NCBI RefSeq assembly: GCF_964199755.1
Contig: NC_133899.1
Span: 27,259,446-27,323,445, forward strand
DNA length: 64,000 nucleotides
From: Larus michahellis
Lineage: Eukaryota > Chordata > Aves > Charadriiformes > Laridae
Direction: 5' to 3'
Shown here: positions 25,951 to 39,506 of the stretch, piece after piece
How positions within the stretch are numbered: the first letter of the stretch is position 1
Layout of the letters: each line of letters begins with the position of its first letter
The notes under the pieces: generated by a model
Told to the model about the DNA's origin: nothing
The model's input: the letters and a program-made list of their open reading frames with translations, nothing else
The model's database searches: none
Translations under genes and position numbers: made by a program

Positions 25951-25980
25951 AGGCGATCTCTAATCATACATCCCCCACTC

Positions 25981-26008
25981 TTTTTTTTTTTTTTTTTTTT
26001 TTCCCCCC
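25981..26008. repeat. T22 followed by C6
   Basis: An uninterrupted run of 22 T (25981-26002) is followed directly by six C. It could be the tail of a minus-strand retrocopy, but no body is visible upstream or downstream. Confidence 0.85.
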
Positions 26009-29000
26009 TAACGTATTCATGTTTTAACGGGATCTCAATTACACAAACATACGCTCGCTGGTAACTATTAGTCCTGGCAAAAATCCATTAAATGTGTCTG
26101 TTGGCTGCCTTATTTTCTTATTTAGCAGAAGGCGCAGGCTGTTGCAGTAATGCAAGGAGGGGAATACGGCGTGTGCACGACTCAGGAGAGACACTTTGTC
26201 CCGTTTCTTCAGTTTACGGCCACATGAAGCTGAGATGTGCAAGGTGTAGCTGAGGGCGGAACAGAGCCCACAGCTTATGATACAAGGACCTAATCTCTCC
26301 GTATAAATGGCCTGTCAAGTTAGTTACGTGATCAGCTATTCAAATATGGATGAGATGTTTTTTCACTCCTCTTCTCAGCTAGGTAAGTGCTGAGCTTAAG
26401 CAGATCACTTTGTCATGCCACTTGGAACTGCACATTATTTTCTCACTTTCTTTTGAGTAATTTCTTATAAGTTTCCTGCTTACCTTTGAATAGAATAGCA
26501 GCTACTTTGGTCATCCATCAAAGCAGAGCCCGATGACAGTAAGTTTTACAGTAATGCTGGCTGATTCCTGGGCAGAATAGACATCAGCACTCCACAAAGA
26601 TAGAGTTGTCATCACAGATCAAAAACCTTGGGAAAACTTAAGTGATCCTTTCTCCTGCTGTCAAAGCCAGAATTAAGAAGACAGTAGGAGAGATGTAGCA
26701 GTATAAGTAGCATACAGATACAGTGGCTTAATCTTTGGGATACTGAAAGCCTAAAAACTCAGGATACTGCTCCCCCAAACCTCTGCAAAACTAGAGCTTT
26801 CTCAGTATGATTTGCATACATGGGCAAAATACTTTTCTCTTTTTTTAAGAATTAGTAATTTGGCTGACTCTGTCAGACTAATTTTTTTTGGAAGACATTA
26901 TTTTAGACTATCGACAAATATTCCAAGTAGTTTTTTGCATTCAGAAAAGGAAGAAGATAGAAAGATAGGAAAAAAAGAGAGAAAATGGCCACCCGTGAAA
27001 CTCCTGGTTTTCCACCAATGTGTATCACTTCTCTTCCCGCTTGGCAATGAGTGCTTCTGTTAGCAGAATGAAATCCATGCCCATTGCAGGTGTGACACTG
27101 GCTCTCCAGCACTGTTATGCTGTGGCTCTGGGTTAACAGGAGTGAAACCGCCTGCTGATGCCACCCAAATGCCCTGCAAGCCTTCCCCAGCCCGGCTTGC
27201 TCTGCAGATAACGCAGAACAACAGCTTCCCCCAGTTTGCCGCGGTGGAACAAGCAGAGCAGACAGCGTGTGTCACCTCGGGGGGGAGCAGGCGGTGCTAC
27301 TGGTGTCCCCACTCCTCCCCGGTGCTCGCGTGGACGAAGGATGCTCTTCCCGATGGCTACAGCCCCGTGCTGCTGTCGGAGTCACGCAGCAGGTCAGACG
27401 TGTCCTGCCAAGAGAGCTTATTGTCAGAAACCTGCCGCTTCGTCAGCAGTGATGTGTTGAGCAGGAATCTGTCAGTTCTGAGAGATTTAAGAGGGAGCAG
27501 GCAGGATTGACGGCAAGGCTCGGGGAGGGAGGAAGCATAAGGTCACTGTGGTGAGTCTATTTTGTCACAAGCGACCCGAGTGTGTATGTACAGTTCAGTT
27601 CAACTTGCATCCTAAGAATAGTTTGACTGCTTGTCCCCCACATCCCTGGTTATGCATGTGTCTCAAAAGCTCACTGTATTTTAGCTTTCAGCCTTATATA
27701 TTCATGCCCACTGATGCTAACCTTGCTTTTCAAACTAAATGCAACTGTTCTCTCCCTGATGATATATTTATACAGAGCCATCACACACACTGCCAGCCCG
27801 TGTGTTGCTCATCCAGATGAGCCTCCTCTTGTATGAGCAGGTCTCCACTCCCTGAACACCACAGTGACTGTTTCACCCTGCAATTTTTAATTCCTCTTTC
27901 TATGTGGATTCTGGTAAGCTGGACATTAAGCCTTCTGGACACACGGTAGACTACATAGCCTATCTATGAATTCACGTGCAAATGTAACGCCTTGTTCAGA
28001 GGACATCTGGGGCTTTTAGAGGATACGACTAGACTTAAAAATCAGCTTGTCAAATACAATATGTTTGGGGTAAAAGTAAGATGTAATTCAAGATAATTTG
28101 AAAACTGCATTTTGACTAGAGCAATCAACTTCACAAATTGAGGATGGGAGGTAGATGTAATGCACTAGATATACGGAAGAGTATGTATATGTCCATGTAC
28201 AGCGTCTGTTGTGATTTCAGGTATTTGGAGCTCATATGAGGTCCCAGCAACTATCAGGTCCCTTGTGCAGGATGACAAACGGTGTTGCAAGACAGCTTTC
28301 TGACAGCTGCGGGGTCAAAAGGGACTGAGAACATCAGTTATGAAGCTGATGGTGCTCCAGCAATTGTGCACTGTCTGGAAGAGGGGACCCTCTTCAAGCT
28401 GGAGTTCTGCTCAGCAAGGAAGTTTCAGAGACCAGAATTCTGCACCATGGTTTCCCTAGCTGTAGGGAAATGCTGAATGACTTCATCAAAATACCCCAAA
28501 TAGCTGGTATAGCTGTAAGGAAAACCATTTTGGTTTCTTATACCCCAAGAGTTGAGGGTAAGAAAAAGTAATTTGCCATCTCATGGGAAACAAAGCATTT
28601 TGTGAAGGTGAAACAGAACCTAAAGGAGAATCCAGCAAAGCACAACTTCCCTGGTAATCAATCAAAAGACCCCAACAAACGTCATAAACTTACTTATTTT
28701 TTTCCCCCCCACTCTTCCAAGTTTTCCTGGTAGCTTTCCCAGTTTGTTCCAGAGAGCCTGTCTTCCATTTTTGTCTAAACGCACTTTTTCTAGCGGGAAC
28801 AGTCACCAGTTCCATTTGTTGGTTCCTGTCTGTATCTGAGCAGGTAAGCGTGTGCTGGGCAGCTGCGGAGAAGCTTTCTCAAATACTTACACTATGAGAT
28901 TTAAATGATTTGGGCAACAAACTTTCAAAGCAGCATATCTTTGAGGATTTGTAGCTCTCTAATAAACGGAGCACTCCAGACCCAAGACGTTACTCAGAAT

Positions 29001-32000
29001 TCACTTGCAATATGTGCTTATACAGGAACTCTTGCAATTGCCCCCTAAGTATTTTTTGACAAGGATATTCATGGTGTATAACCTGCATTTTCTCCAAGTG
29101 AATGAAATTCACAAACATTAGGTTGTGTATTCTGCTTTTACTTAAAGGAATTGAATAGCAGAAGCTGCATTTTCCAACTCTCTGCATCCTTTCTTGCACC
29201 TCACAAGAGAATAAAGCAGAGAAGGGAAATCCCAAGCAAGAAAAATCCTTGGAGCCCGAGGACTCTGGGTAGTGCTTTCTTTTAGAACGCCCTGTTTGTA
29301 GATACAGTTAAAATGGAAAAATTTATCTTTTCCAGAGACCAATTTTACATGAAACTAAACTTTTATCTACAGTTTTCGTTGACTTTTCATGGCGGGGGGG
29401 GGAAGGAAATTTTGCACAGGGGATTCCGGGGAATAAGGAAGGAAAAAATCAGTATTAAGAGCATAAACCAGAACTATATCTAAGACAGATCTTCAGAACG
29501 CTCCCACTCTTCTCAGTTTTAAGTTAAGCTGTTCAAAAGGCACATTCTTGGATGTAAAGAGGGACTGAGGAAACTTGTGATAAACAGTGATAATCTGCTT
29601 AAACTCTTGGTAATCCAGAAATCTGTGGTGTACATTGACCAGAATTTACCATCAGCAAGACCTAGGGAGAGAGGTAATGGAAATGGTTTAGGTCTAGAGG
29701 TTTAGAATGGAAAAATTAAAATTCTCATGGAAGAGAGGAAAAAACCTATTTGAAAACAATGGAAATATGGGGGGTTTTTTTGCTCAACATTATGAAGCAG
29801 GTTTGGCACGATCAAAGTGAGGAAGATCCCATCTTGGGAATGAATTGGGATTGTAGCAAAGCCAGGACGGGGTTTGATACTGAGGTCAAAAGCTGAAGAT
29901 TTGTGTTTTACAAACACAATTTGTTTGGTCTTGGGGCCAGAGCCAGGGGTGGTGATGGCTGCAGCGCACCGGCAACATGTGGGTGCCAGGGATCCGGGAG
30001 AGAGCAGCCGTTTCCCTTGGGAAAGTGATGATGATGCTGGGTAGCAGGTGAGAAGCTGCCCTGCCGCCTTCCCGGGTTGGAAAACACCCCTCAGATCTCT
30101 CAGGATCAAAGTTCTGCCTCTCCGTCTGACCTGATCTGAAATCATCACTCAACTTTATTTTTTTTTAATATAAAAAAGGACAACAAGCAGTTTTCACGGT
30201 AGAAAAAAACACCCCCACAACTTAGATGTCTTTCAGTTTGTTTCTGTTTGTAGTACTCTGGAAGTTGTGCTTCAGTCATGCCGGCAGTGCTGCGGTTTGG
30301 CACTTAATCCCTCTACTCCAGAATACTCAGTAAATAGTCTGATGGCCACAGGTACCCAGGAAAAGCTGCTCTTGGCAATGTCATAGTGAGTATCATTCAT
30401 TTTTATATATTTTTTTTAAAAAAAACCTACTTAAGAGATTAATTATTCCTGTGATACACTGATGATATCTGTGAAAGCTGAGGATGTTTGATCCAGTTGG
30501 ATAGAAGAACATTTGAAACCTAAAATTGTGGGCTCCATAAAGATAAGTTTTACAACGCTAATAAAAATTGCTATAGACTTTATACAGGCTCTTGATGAGC
30601 TAGGAGGAAATACGTATTGCAGTCAAGATAAAATTTTCTATTTTAAAATTAGTTTACGGCAATAATTGTATGTTGTCAAAGTTAATGATATTCTCACCCA
30701 CGCATTGCCCTAACAGTGGCCAGCTTCAAATGCACGTGGCTAACGCCCAGGGAAGCAAAACAACAATAAAATAAGTTTTAATCAAAAATGTGACCCTACT
30801 GCTGAGAAGACACCAAGCTGCAACAAGTGTTTGTGATTGCTATCAGTAAAAATATACTTCCAGAAAGGTCTTTACAACCTCTATGCATAGAAAACTCTGG
30901 CATCCGTTTCTCTCGCCTGGTTTGTCTTTCCCATGCTAATGTTTTAGAAACTGAATTTGCTGCACGCATGCTCGGGGTAGTGAGACCCTCAGCATCAGGT
31001 GTTTGAGAGGGTGGTCCTGCAGGTACAGTGGGGATGCTCTTCATGCTCAAGGCTCCTGTCCAGGCTCAAGCGCACTCTGCCAGAAAACAGACGTTTTTAA
31101 AATGATGGCTTGAAGGGTTTGATTGTAGCAGGCTCTGTTTGCGGGGCAACCTTTCTGTATGAACAAACGTACTGATGAAACTTTCAGGTGCAGTGAAACT
31201 TTCATCGAAAACTATTATTTGTGCAAGGTGATCTGGTTGGTGGGGTGAATAAGGAGAAGAGGGGACGGGGAAGCCAGGACAGTAGACTGCCAAGCAGTGA
31301 GGAGAGTCAGGGCGCGTCCTTCTGTTTCACAATCAACTCTCCAACGCTCTTGGATACAAAAGGCATTTTTATGGTGTCACGTGAAGCGGAATAGCCCAGG
31401 CCCCACAGTTTTCTCCCAGGCGTTGGAGTCTGCCTGGCACGAAGGCAGTGGCTCCAGCCAGGAGTACCTGTAACCGGAGCAGCGCCTGCTTTGGGAGTGA
31501 TGCTGCTTCTCCTTCTGCTCTCTGGGTTGTTTTTTTTCTCCTTGCTCCTGTGCAAAGTTCTCATTTTCATCTAATGTATTGAAGGGGGGAAAAAAGAAAT
31601 ATGTAAACCGTGAATGATTTAGCAAAGAAAAGGATTTGCTCTTTGCCTGCCAGCTCTGTCACTCAGTGCAGTGCTGGGTGTCACTGAGGTCTGTGTTATC
31701 CCCAGGAACTGAATGAAGGAACAAACCCATCACAGTTCTGTAATTTTATACAGACAGGGAGGAGGGTTTTTTGCCTCTCAGACTTCCTGAATATGTCTTA
31801 TTTTTCATAAAGGCTGATGTTCACATACGAACATTGGTGACCAGAGGGAACGCCTGCCCAGCCCCAGTCCTCAGCACAGTCCAATGCCCCATGCCCACAG
31901 AAGTGCAGGAGCCAGGGAAGCATGCAGTGGGTTGGTTTTGCTCCAGATTATAACCTCCAAAAGCCTGCAGCACTGTGACCAAGGGCTTCAGTTCATCTCT

Positions 32001-32201
32001 CTTCATTAGTGTGTCCTTCCAAAAACGCACCCACCTGAAAATGTACCCTGTGAGCCGGAGCAGGCTCTGCCTCCAGTGCTGGGAGAAGACGGAGGACTGG
32101 TCCCAGTTAACCTCGCCAGCCCTTTGCTGTTGTGGTGACCTATATTGTATTCCCCTCTATGCTCTTCTCCACGCTGGGGAAGCATAGTTTATTCAGGGAA
32201 T

Positions 32202-32229
32202 AAAAAAAAAAAACCAACCCAACAACCCT
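32202..32229. repeat. A12 plus (CCAAC)-type low complexity
   Basis: Twelve A (32202-32213) run into a CCAACCCAACAACCC tract. A closely similar tract recurs near 62.66-62.69 kb. Simple low complexity. Confidence 0.75.
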
Positions 32230-32576
32230 GAAAATATAGTCCCTGACAATATTTCAAGCTGATGGCCTGCGCGTTACAGGAGCCTTTAATCTTCCTTGGG
32301 ATAAAGTCAAACCTAAATTACCAGCTGGCTGGGGAGCGCGATGATGCCGAGCTCAATGCCAGCGCGGCTGGGCTCCGGGCACGCAGCCAGGGGATTGTTT
32401 GCAGGACAGAATGAAGTCCCTGAAAATGTTTAGCCTCTGCCTTTCCCCCCACATCTCTCCGTGCGTAGTTTTATAGGCCTGATTTGCAAATATTTAAAAT
32501 TGGGGTTAATATTACCAAGAAAATATTACATGTTTTCTTGCTGAAAAACGAATAATATAACTGAAGAGTATTGCTT

Positions 32577-32610
32577 AAAATGGTACTATTATCAAAATGA
32601 TACTATTATC
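32577..32610. repeat. 17-bp tandem duplication, two copies
   Basis: AAAATGGTACTATTATC (32577-32593) is followed at once by AAAATGATACTATTATC (32594-32610). The copies differ at one base. Confidence 0.85.
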
Positions 32611-33412
32611 ACTCCAATCCCTGAAAATACTTCTTGGGATAACGCTTATTTCAATGTAGGTGCTCCCAGTTTCAGAATGGTAAATACTAAACAGCTGCAG
32701 TTTGTGTACTGCACGTCCATAGGGTGTGAGTGCAGTTGGAACTGGTGCTTGTATTGTGCCATACCTGCTATATTGTAACGAAATTCTATAGAAAAAAAAA
32801 ACACTTATAATTTGCTAAGCTTTTCCCTCAATGGGTGTTTTTCTGTATCAGAATTTCAGTCACATTTGCCCTCTGAGTTTTAAAATATAACTTTCTTTTT
32901 GCTTACAAAACAGAACTTATTCTATTTTTACCTTCCTAAATTGTTCACATTTCAGAATTGTCAGCAGCCGAAACCAAAACTGCCACGTGTGTGTACAGTG
33001 CAGTTCTGCTGCAGCGCTAAGTACCTTTATTATTCTGAAATGAAGATTTTATATCAAATATATCTGTAGCAATATTTTCTAAGCATTAACTGATTCCATG
33101 TATTTCTAACATTGAAAGAAAATGAGGACTGATTCCTGTAAAGGAGTGACTACTTCAGCTGTTCCAGGTTTTGCTAGAGCTGCCGTTTCTGCTGTTGGAT
33201 TAAAAAAGACCCTAAAACCTTTTTTGCATACCTTCAAAATTTCTGACCAGCGCTGCAGCAGTGCCTGGCCTACAGGAGGCTGAAGGGCTGGCTCTGGAAA
33301 TGATCTGACACCTTGATTTTCTGTGACCTCCTTGGTTTCAGTAACTGAAATGGAACTTTAGCTCTATGTAGTGATATTTTCCTAAATTTTTACGCTCTCC
33401 GCCTTCCCTCAG

Positions 33413-33635
33413 GAGTTGAGCTGCAAAACCTGCAGTCGCCGCAGTCTGGATGCAGGGGTGCGGAGCAGCAGCAGTTCTCGCTCCGCTTGCGTGACTGCTG
33501 AGAGCTCTCCCAAAAACGGGAGGCGAAGGGAACCCGAGAAGAATAATCAATCTGCAGCAAAGAAGGCTCTTTTGCTGAGTTGTGATTCTTCATCTGCAGT
33601 TCTTCAGGGGCTTAAATCCTGAGTGGCAGGCCAGG
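33413..33635 (+). other. possible internal exon, likely noncoding
   Basis: A pyrimidine-rich acceptor (CTCTCCGCCTTCCCTCAG, ending at 33412) precedes 223 bases that end at AGG|GTAAGT, with the cut after 33635. Both splice sites are good matches to the vertebrate consensus. One frame is open from the acceptor until a TGA at 33620-33622, giving about 69 Ser/Arg/Lys-rich codons with no known domain. If it is real, a noncoding RNA exon or an alternative terminal coding exon are both possible. There is no supporting homology, so this stays a hypothesis. Confidence 0.25.
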
Positions 33636-33869
33636 GTAAGTACCGCTCAATTTTCTGTAGTTATTGCTGTATAATGTATCTTTCCCAAAAGAGCGTGTCG
33701 CCGGGAAAAAGAAATTCAGAATGGTTGTGCTCAATTTATAGTGGTGCTCTTGGCAGGGAGGGCAGGGGCTGTGTGGACGTGTCTCTGGAAAAAAAGGGGC
33801 TGAACTGCAGCAAACCCGGGCAGCAATGAGCGGTGTGTGAGTTTACGCCCATCTCCGGGCGCTGCTGCT

Positions 33870-33978
33870 GCTGCCATCCAGGGGGACCAGGAGAGGCTGG
33901 GGAGGTGGGCCCATGCCAGCCTCGGGAAGTTCAACCTGGCCAAGAAGTTCAAGCAGTCACCTTTGCACTCGCCGTCCC
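33870..33978 (+). mobile_element. small CR1 ORF2 fragment
   Basis: The plus strand reads 'gctgccatccagggggacc', 'gctggggaggtgggccc' and 'gggaagttcaacctggccaa', then 'aagttcaagcagtcacc'. This follows the CR1 reverse-transcriptase C-terminal region ('IQGDLDRLERW...FN'-type coding). It is about 110 bases long, damaged at its 3' side and has no open frame of its own. The ends are approximate. Confidence 0.75.
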
Positions 33979-34194
33979 GAGTGTGACCTGAGGCTCGACT
34001 CCCATGCGGCTTGCCGGAGCTGAGGAGGGGCACGGAGCCACGCAGGATGGCACGACGGCCGTGCTGCGAGTGCCGTCTGCTCGTGATGTCTTCAGCTTGT
34101 GTTGCGAACCCTGGCAAAGCGGTGGTCCTTTGTAGGCAGCCTGCAACCTTGGTGATTGTCATGAGCACATGGAGTATAAAATCCAGTCCTTTTC

Positions 34195-34198
<4 letters not shown>

Positions 34199-34228
<30 letters not shown>
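34199..34228. repeat. A30 homopolymer
   Basis: Thirty uninterrupted A, the longest homopolymer in the window. CR1 elements do not end in poly(A), so the nearby CR1 piece does not explain it. The upstream sequence shows no recognisable retrocopy. Confidence 0.9.
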
Positions 34229-34231
<3 letters not shown>

Positions 34232-35502
34232 CACTACACTACATTGGCTTGTTAATTTTTTGATGCCACTTCACTACTTGGTCATTTTATTCTTCACCAT
34301 TTAAACCTTTAGTGTCTGTTTAAGGAGGAAAATCAGGACATAGAGCCTTTCAGAGGCTGAAGAATGATTTCTATTTTCTTCCATCACATTCAGCCCACTT
34401 GAAATATCCACGCGAATGGCTTATGCTTTAAGTGTAGTGCCTTAAGATCTCACAAATGCTGCTTTTTGTGAAGGCTGGGCTGGGAATTTTGGAAACGGGC
34501 TGTGGGTATGGCAACCACGCGAAATGAAAGAGGCTTTTGCTTGTGTCATACATAATACAGGACTGAGGAAGGAAACAGTGACTCTAGATAGCAAAACTGC
34601 TTCCCCATCCCAAAACTCAGGGGATGCAATGCTGCTATTGAAAGCAGGGAATCATACCTAATGAGCAAATCAAGTGGAGACACTGATTTTCTTCTTTTAA
34701 TCACTGTTTTCCTCTATGCAGATTTTACATGGTTTTGCTCCTTGAAAATGTAGTCACCCGTGCAGCTAAACGCTACATTTTCTTCCCGCTGCTCTGCGTT
34801 GCGAGGTCTGGCTGCTGCTGTTAGGTGTGGAACAGCTTCAGCCGAGCAAAGGCGTGAGCAGGGGCCGGCAGCGGCGCCCATCGAAGGCCGTGGCTGCAGC
34901 CCGGTAAGAAATGACGTAAACGATCACAAGAAAATAGATGCCAAACATCTCTGCATCACGGAGCTTGGTGTTAAATATATTTATGAGTAAAACGTGTTTA
35001 TGAAGGTTAGGTGTTTTTATAAGCGTTTTTTATGTTTTTTTACTCTAGGAGAAGTGGCTGGGCCTGGGGTGGATCCGCACCTTGTGAAAACAGGGCCATC
35101 AGCTGGGTCTGGCAAAGAGAAGGTGGGGACGGGTCTCCTGCTCCCCGAAGTGATGCTTTGCCGGGCTGGACCGAGTGAGCGTGACCTGTGTGACTGTCAG
35201 AGCATGGAAATGGTAGCCAAGAAATCACCGTCCTGCTGCGATACTCAGTTTAGTAAATACATTTTGGGTTATATGTGTGTGTTTCGGCTCTTGCAGCCAT
35301 TCTACATAAATCCCCCCCATCACGCACACTGTAAGTGAATACATTATTTCATCAATGAAGATAAAAGGCTGTGCTACATAAAATAAAGACAATCAATAGT
35401 AACAGCAGAGCAAAACATACAATTCTCGTTTCCACCTTCTGTTGGGCTATTATCAATATCAAAACACTCCATCTGCATGCATGGGTATTGAATAATTCAG
35501 GG

Positions 35503-35518
35503 AAAAAAAAAAAAAAAA
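35503..35518. repeat. A16 homopolymer
   Basis: Sixteen A with no recognisable element attached. Confidence 0.85.
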
Positions 35519-38500
35519 GGTTAAAAATGTTAACAAGCCTAGCTCTTCAGTAGAAATGTATTCTAGGTGCTTTACTTTTTCTTCTTTCTCTCTATTGATG
35601 TTCTAACTTCACAGAGTACAGCTTCCAGGAGGCATCGCAGAGTCCTTGGGGCACTTCTGGTCCGAGGGCAGCCTGGAGAGGTGTCCAGCGCGTGGGCAGC
35701 AGAGGCGGCTCTGGATGCAGCAGCTGAGGCTTCTTCCATGGTAATAATTCAGGCAGAGAACTTCTAGTTTTGCTAAATTGAATCAAAATCTTACCATACA
35801 GTTCAATAACCACTTTTACAGGAGATGTACCTTAAAATGAACAAATCATTTTGACAGAAAACTCTGAGAAGCTAAAGAAAGATAAACTCATGCAATTTCT
35901 TTTTAAAGCTTCAATATATCACATGCTATGATTTACCATTAATATAACATATATTCAAAATACCTTTACTGAACCTTTCTTTTTTTGTGTTGTTTAATTC
36001 TTTAATAAAATGTTGATGGGGGATGAGTAATAAGTTGTCGTTGGGCATCTCAACAGCGATCATTATTTTCCACTTAAAATTAAATTACGTTTAAATTTTG
36101 GTTATGTACATTTTAATAGCAACAAATGTTACACCATTATCTTAATATACTGCAATTTATCACCTCTGAAAATAAATAAAGAAATCTGTCTACTAAAGAC
36201 AGGCAGTAAGCTATCAGGACACAGAGACCAAAGGAAAATATTGATTTGGGTGGCATTAAAGGTGCCATGCAGTTGTGTGTCGCAGACCTGCCATTCCCAT
36301 CAAAACACAACTCTCAGTTGTTCAGAAACCTGAAATTCTGATTAGTTTGATAAGAACTTCTTCACTAGTTAAAACACATCCTGGGAGTCCGGCTGTGTGA
36401 GAGCGAGCTTTGAGTCACTGCCACAGTTTCCATGCCGACTGTCCCCTCACCTTCTAGGAGAGGACCACGCATCTTCTTTCCAGGCTTGACACCTCCAAAC
36501 TCTTCCTCTGTCACAAGCAGGGGCTTCTTTTGTAGGTGGAGGAGGTCACCTGGGTGTACTGAAGCCAGGGGCTCCTGCAGCCCCAGCAGAGGAGTTGGAT
36601 GGCGAAGCCTCCTGAGAAGATGCATCAGGATGATTTTGGGCCCAGCAAAGCACACTCTGGTCTTTCCGCTGAGGAGTGATACCTCGTTAGGGCTGCTGCG
36701 AAGGAGACATTTGTCTGATAAACACTAACATCTGACGAAAATGATCCAAATAGCTTGTTTTCCCACTGCCAACCTCCTATGGACTTGGGGCTGCAATGGA
36801 AGATCCCAGAGCCAGATGGCTGGAGATCTGCCGTCTGGGTCCCTGCGGCACGGGGTGCCGGTGGGAGGAGGCTCCTGCTAGACAGTTCCTCAGTGACTCG
36901 GGGAACTGGAAAGACGGTGTTTAACTGAACACCACGGTAAGTACCATAACACGGGCATTTTACTGACCGATGCGAAATATTCTGGGAATCCTGCCCAGAG
37001 TGATAAGCCACTGCCAGAACAACACTTCTGAGGGGGGAAGTGCAGGCAAAGGAAAGCATCAGGCTGATATTTATGTCCGGAAAGTGCTACTGATATAAAC
37101 TTTTTAGAAGCTAACTTTTAATTCAATAAATCTGTCCCCTCAAAATAATTTTATTCTGATCCTTGAGAGGAGAGAACCTTTTAAGTCGACGGAAAATGTT
37201 AATAAACTTTCATGTTGTGGGTTCTTTTTCCTAATTCAGTAATAGCTGTCAGCACCTTTCTTTCCCCACTTTAACCTTAACAAGTTCGCGCGCTGCACCG
37301 CCTCCAGTCTGTGCTGTGATTATTAATTAACAGGCCCTTCAGAATGGATTCTTGTTCCTCTTTTTTGTGCGGCAGGAAGAGCCATTCACATTTCATACAG
37401 TCTGGTGGACTTCTTTGGGCAAGACCTTCCACAGGGGAATCCCTGCCTTTTCCAGGACATGTCATGGAACACGGATGCTGTCCTGTGATCACCACCTTCC
37501 CGGGCACTGTGCGAGGACAGGGAGTGCAGACGCCTTTCACTGCTACGAGGTGACGCCTTCCTCTGCCCAGAGACCGGTTCTTCTGCAGCAGTACCAACTG
37601 GAAGCTGAACATCTGGATGACGTGTGCTGCCCATCAGATGCTCTTGCCGCAGCAAATGGTGCCACCAGCCCCTGCTGGTTCCCAGCATCCCGGGGCAGCC
37701 CGTGGTCTGGGTGAGTGGTCCAGGGGAGGTAAGTATATGCAGCGCTGTGTTTGACTGTAACTCCTCATATTTAGGTCATAACACTTGAGTAAAGTCCAAA
37801 TAAACTTCCCGCTGCCTTACAGCAGGTGAGGGATATCACCCCCTTCGCCTGGTGACCATCCCCCTGCAATGAAATCCCACGCCCTACGTGCTGGGTTACA
37901 GCAGTACATGCTGTTGGACCAAGAGAGATTTATCAACTGTGCAAATCAATACGTTTCTTAAATTAACTGGACTAGGGTAGCAGCAAGACTGCCTGAGCCA
38001 AATGCAATCTCACGCTGCCGCAGACAAACATGAAATATAATGCTTTCCACAGGCTGATAAGCCCTGTCTTACACCACGGCTTTGTTCTGCCATTCTTCCC
38101 ACGCTGCCCTGTTGTTAACGGGGTCTTCATGCCCCGTGTTTTGGCCTCGCTCAAGCTGAATTTTGTGTTGTGAGTGAGAGCAGCTCTGCACGGCTTTCCA
38201 CCGAGGACTGGGGGCTGCTCTGTGCTCCCCCATGGAGGCGTCCCAGGCACACGCTCAATTCTGCCCAGCTGTGGTTCAGGGGCAGCTGCTGCAGGCAGGT
38301 CTGCAGGACCCCTACCCTCCCTGCAATGTGTCCCACCTCGCCCCAAGATGATGGATTTCCAGAGCACACCCTTCGCGCGCTTTCTTCCAAATACACCCAC
38401 CCTGGGGCATTTACTTTGTCTGGAAAACATCTTATTTCATCAAAGAATAAAGTTGCGGCATTAGAGGTGAACACTGAGAGAAAGTTACAGCTTAGCTGCA

Positions 38501-39492
38501 CATCAGTAATGGGCTGCACAGATTATTTAGCTATTTTTTTTTTAATCACATAGCTATTTTCTGTGGTATTCTGTGTGCATTAGGCACCATGTACTCTGAA
38601 TGCCTGTATTCCAACAGAAGCAAACACCGAAATGATGAAAATGGGAAAGACAAGTGATTCATTTCTCGAAATTAGCCATATCCCCCCGTTTCAGACAACT
38701 GGCCGTGATAAGATGCCTTCCACAGCGCTTCAGCTGTGTTATATGTGAGACTGATTGAAAGCTGGAAATGAGCCTTAAAGAAAATGACATAAAACTATTT
38801 ACCCGTATTCAGCGGTGGCCAGCAGGACTTCGTGCTGATGTACCGTCAACATATCTCCTCAGCCTTATGTTTAATTCAGCGCAGAGCTTGTAGTGGAAAA
38901 ACATCAAGTCGAGCTTTTATTAAAATTTCCTTATTTCAAGTCTCAAAGCAACCAGTGTCATTAGAGTTTAAGCATGGTGGTGAATCAGGAACCAGGAGAG
39001 CTGTTAGGTGGAACAAGAACATTTGAAGATTAGCATTGGATTCAATTAACTGGCTCCTACTCTTTATTCAGCAGCTGCGTGGGTGTGGTGGGGAAGGGTC
39101 TCCCTTCCCAGCACCCTCAGCCTGTGTCCTCGTGGGCCACCATGGCCAAGCAGGTAGGGCTCCTGCTCCTTACCAAGCAAGGACGATCACCCAAGACCCT
39201 CTGAGACTCCCTCTTAGTATCTCATGAGTTGAAGGTAGCAACAGTCTCTCCATCCCATTTTATCTAAATACTCAACGTGCTTGGCACTGCTTGGGCATGG
39301 CAAGAGGCTTCTGTTGTTCCAGAGCAGAGGTGGCCTGTATTGCGCTGTAGGCTGGAAATAGGTGGGTTTGCTTATACGTTGCAGTCAGTATCTCTGACAG
39401 CTTTCCCTCATTTTTGTGGCTGAACATGGTCTGCTTTTCTAGCATGAAGCAGAAGGAGCTACAGAACCAGTGATCTGGATCGTGGAGAGCAA

Positions 39493-39506
39493 CCCCCCCC
39501 CCCCCC
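39493..39506. repeat. C14 homopolymer
   Basis: Fourteen C. A similar C14 run lies at 48017-48030. Such runs are prone to sequencing length error. Confidence 0.85.

Larger units (their letters stand above)
25951..33412. other. long noncoding stretch, no gene seen
   Basis: Opens with a T22C6 tract. 27.1-27.5 kb is GC-rich with a plus frame of 122 codons. 29.7-30.15 kb has a minus frame of 148 codons. Neither is recognisable. 32.4-33.1 kb is AT-rich and low in CpG and could include conserved noncoding sequence. No LINE copy was recognised between 14.85 and 33.87 kb, an unusually long repeat-poor run for this window. Confidence 0.5.
33979..39490. other. noncoding stretch, no gene seen
   Basis: Contains A30 (34199-34228) and A16 (35503-35518) runs. 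35.8-36.2 kb is AT-rich and enhancer-like in texture. Donor-like GTAAGT sites follow 36936 and 37728. The second has an acceptor-like pyrimidine-AG ending at 37570, giving a possible 158-base exon. The translation is unrecognised. Frames at 37.3-38.5 kb reach 152 codons on the minus strand and overlap plus-strand frames. Confidence 0.45.
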
